Source of the DNA: Paenibacillus sp. FSL M7-0420
GTDB taxonomy: Bacteria > Bacillota > Bacilli > Paenibacillales > Paenibacillaceae
Direction of reading: 5' to 3'
NCBI RefSeq assembly: GCF_038002345.1
Contig: NZ_JBBOCJ010000001.1
Span: 4,526,001-4,590,000 of the forward strand
Length of the DNA: 64,000 nucleotides
Below the pieces are notes generated by a model. That model saw only the letters and a list, made by a program, of their open reading frames with translations. It did not search any database and had not been told where the DNA came from. Of this stretch, positions 62,280 through 64,000 are shown piece by piece (position 1 is the first letter of the stretch; each line of letters opens with the position of its first letter). The position numbers were made by a program, and so were the translations under genes.

Positions 62280-63884
62280 TTATTCTGTAATCGACAGCGG
62301 ATAGAAGCGGATGACTTCGTCCGGATAGAAGGCGTAGCCGCTGATCTTGCTGCTCATCCCTACAATGCGGTTATACTCGTAGAGATACGCCCAAGGTGCT
62401 TCTGTCGTGATGATCTCCTGAGCCTGCTTGTAGAGCTCTGTGCGCTTCGCTGTATCTGTCTCCAGGTTCGCCTGCTCCCACAGCTTGTCTACTTCAGCAT
62501 TCTGGTAGTTGATGTAGTTGGAAGAGCCCTTGCCGTACAGCAGGAAGCCGAGGTGATAGCCAGGATCATTGACGAAGGAAGTCCATTTGGAGATATAAGA
62601 GGTCAGATTATTGGTCTTCTGCTGCTCCAGGAACTGTGCGCGGGCCAGCTTGTTGATCTTCATGTTGACTCCGATTTTGGCCAGCTCAGCCTGGATCAGG
62701 ACCGCATCATCTTCCCAGTCATCGAAGCCGGAGCCCAGCGTGAAGTCGAAGTCAAAGCCCTTCTCATAGCCTGCTTCCTTCAGCAGTGCCTTGGCCTTGT
62801 CCAGATTGTACTCATACACATAGCCTGCATCGGTGAAGCCCGGCGTGTTGCTGGCTACCGCACTCTTCATCTGCTTGGCCTGGCCGTACATCACCCCGCT
62901 CAGCAGCTGATCGTAAGGAATCGCATAGTTGATCGCCTGACGGACTTTTACATTATCGAATGGCTTAACTTTGTTGTTCATGGCGAAGAACAGAATCCGG
63001 TTACTTGCATTGGAAGCGACCGTCAGCGCCGAATTACTCTCCAGTGTGGATACATCCTTCGGAGGAATCTCAATCGCCATGTCTACATCGCCCTTACCCA
63101 GCAGCAGCACGCGGTTCGAAGCTTCCTTGGTGAACTTCAGGGTTACCTTGCCGAGGCTTGGCGCACCCTGCCAGTAGCTGTCATTAGCTGTGAAAACAGC
63201 TTCGGTAGCCGGGTCCCACTTCGTAAGCTTGAACGGGCCGGAACCGGCGGCATTCGTCTTGAGGTAGTCTGCACCCTGTGCTTCTACCGTCTTCTGGTCC
63301 ACGATGGAGAAGGTGTACATTGCCAGAATCTGCAGGAAATTATGATTGGCCCCCGTCAGAGTAACTTCAACGGTCGAAGCGTCTTTTACCGTAACGGATT
63401 TAATTGATGCCATGCCGTAGAGGAAGCTGCCGGAGCTGGACTTCGCCACACGTTCAAAAGAGTACGCCACCGCTTCGGCATCCACCGGATTGCCGCTCTG
63501 GAAGCTCACGCCGGATTTCAGCTTGAACGTATACACCGTGTTGTCAGCATTCACTTCCCAGCTCTCTGCGAGCATGGGCTTGATGTCTTCGGTATTGGCG
63601 ATGCTCGCGCCATTCTCGGTCTTGATGCCGTAGGTGACCAGCTGATCATATGCGGCCAGCACAAGCGTATCGGAGGTCAGATCATTGGCTTCCGCCGGGT
63701 CGAGCGTGGTGCCGCCCTCGGAATAGGCCACCGTCAGGTTCTTTTTGAGCGGGGCTGCCGTTGCTGCTGCGGTATCTGTTCCTGCCGAAGTAGCAGCAGG
63801 GGTCTGCGGATTGGCGCTGCTGGCGCATCCGGCAAGCATGATTGAAAAAGCGACGAGTGTGGACAACAGTTTAACTTTTTTCAT
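62280..63884 (-). CDS. Oligopeptide ABC transporter substrate-binding lipoprotein
   Basis: 534 residues with a lipoprotein signal (IMLAGC) and a SBP_bac_5 domain: TVAYSEGGTTLDPAEANDLTSDTLVLAAYDQLVTYG, MLAESWEVNADNTVYTFKLKSGVSFQSGNPVDAEAVAYSFERV, and KLWEQANLETDTAKRTELYKQAQEIITTEAPWAYLYEYNRIVGM. It captures peptides (or another substrate of this family such as nickel chelates) and hands them to the transporter. First gene of the likely operon. GGAGG lies 8 nt before the ATG; the 115 nt to the right edge hold its leader. Confidence 0.93.
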   Translation of the reverse strand: MKKVKLLSTLVAFSIMLAGCASSANPQTPAATSAGTDTAAATAAPLKKNLTVAYSEGGTTLDPAEANDLTSDTLVLAAYDQLVTYGIKTENGASIANTEDIKPMLAESWEVNADNTVYTFKLKSGVSFQSGNPVDAEAVAYSFERVAKSSSGSFLYGMASIKSVTVKDASTVEVTLTGANHNFLQILAMYTFSIVDQKTVEAQGADYLKTNAAGSGPFKLTKWDPATEAVFTANDSYWQGAPSLGKVTLKFTKEASNRVLLLGKGDVDMAIEIPPKDVSTLESNSALTVASNASNRILFFAMNNKVKPFDNVKVRQAINYAIPYDQLLSGVMYGQAKQMKSAVASNTPGFTDAGYVYEYNLDKAKALLKEAGYEKGFDFDFTLGSGFDDWEDDAVLIQAELAKIGVNMKINKLARAQFLEQQKTNNLTSYISKWTSFVNDPGYHLGFLLYGKGSSNYINYQNAEVDKLWEQANLETDTAKRTELYKQAQEIITTEAPWAYLYEYNRIVGMSSKISGYAFYPDEVIRFYPLSITE

Positions 63885-64000
63885 CGGTAATTCCTCCCTT
63901 TTCTATATCCTGCCTGCATAACAACTACTTGTGCTGCTGATGATTGTCTGCCGCTTGCGCTCCAGCTGACGTTAATTTATCTATCTCTAACGGGGACGGG

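Noticed and set aside
64..64000. tRNA or rRNA genes
   Set aside because: I looked for cloverleaf and rRNA signatures in the intergenic gaps and saw none.

Overview
The window comes from a spore-forming, low-GC-lineage Gram-positive bacterium, most likely a Paenibacillus. The evidence is the set of sporulation and germination genes (spoIIAA-spoIIAB-sigF, spoVA genes, a gerA-type operon, dacB, dacF, a GerW/YtfJ protein), FMN riboswitches, Fur boxes, an S-layer-homology protein, an LPXTG surface protein, and moderately GC-rich coding DNA.

The backbone is one conserved chromosomal neighbourhood, read on the minus strand from right to left: dacF-spoIIAA-spoIIAB-sigF (56.1-53.1 kb), spoVAA-spoVAB-spoVAF-lysA-ppiB (21.1-15.3 kb), ribD-ribE-ribBA-ribH with its FMN riboswitch (7.5-3.5 kb), scpA-scpB, a DUF2953 gene, ytfJ and dacB (3.3 kb to the left edge). 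As I recall it, Bacillus subtilis has the same gene order. Here accessory blocks are inserted into it.

The first block (7.6-15.2 kb) holds mscL, a large cell-wall-anchored adhesin-like protein, a YwaF-type membrane protein, tandem array 1 and an IS1182-family element sitting in the loop of the ppiB terminator. The second block (21.1-53.1 kb) separates spoVAA from sigF. It carries a secreted protein, an FMN-riboswitch-controlled EamA transporter, a membrane-anchored PstS-like protein, tandem array 2 (split by an IS3-family element), an esterase, an AI-2E family membrane protein, an SDR enzyme, an acetyltransferase, a thioredoxin-like ferredoxin, a Fur-controlled siderophore uptake locus surrounding a gerA-C-B germination operon, a kinase-like phosphotransferase, an oleate hydratase with a TetR regulator, a phosphatase, a sigma factor fused to DUF1835, an S-layer-homology protein and kptA. 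The third block (56.2-64 kb) has an exosporium-like protein, an acyltransferase, tandem array 3 and an oligopeptide-uptake/deacylase operon.

The most unusual signal is a set of intergenic tandem arrays at 12.8, 25.3-27.1 and 58.0-58.6 kb, plus a degenerate inverted relative at 52.7-52.9 kb. Despite different sequences they share a period of about 51 bp and one hairpin per unit, and stem changes are compensated on both arms. They lack CRISPR-type unique spacers, and indels show they are not coding. Other notable points are the IS1182 insertion with a 9-bp duplication that is exactly the terminator loop, a SpoVAF with a long acidic repeat-bearing N-terminal extension, an apparent ATC start codon, and an internal translation start inside the sigma-DUF1835 fusion.

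All calls come from reading the sequence and from memory of protein families; no database search was run.
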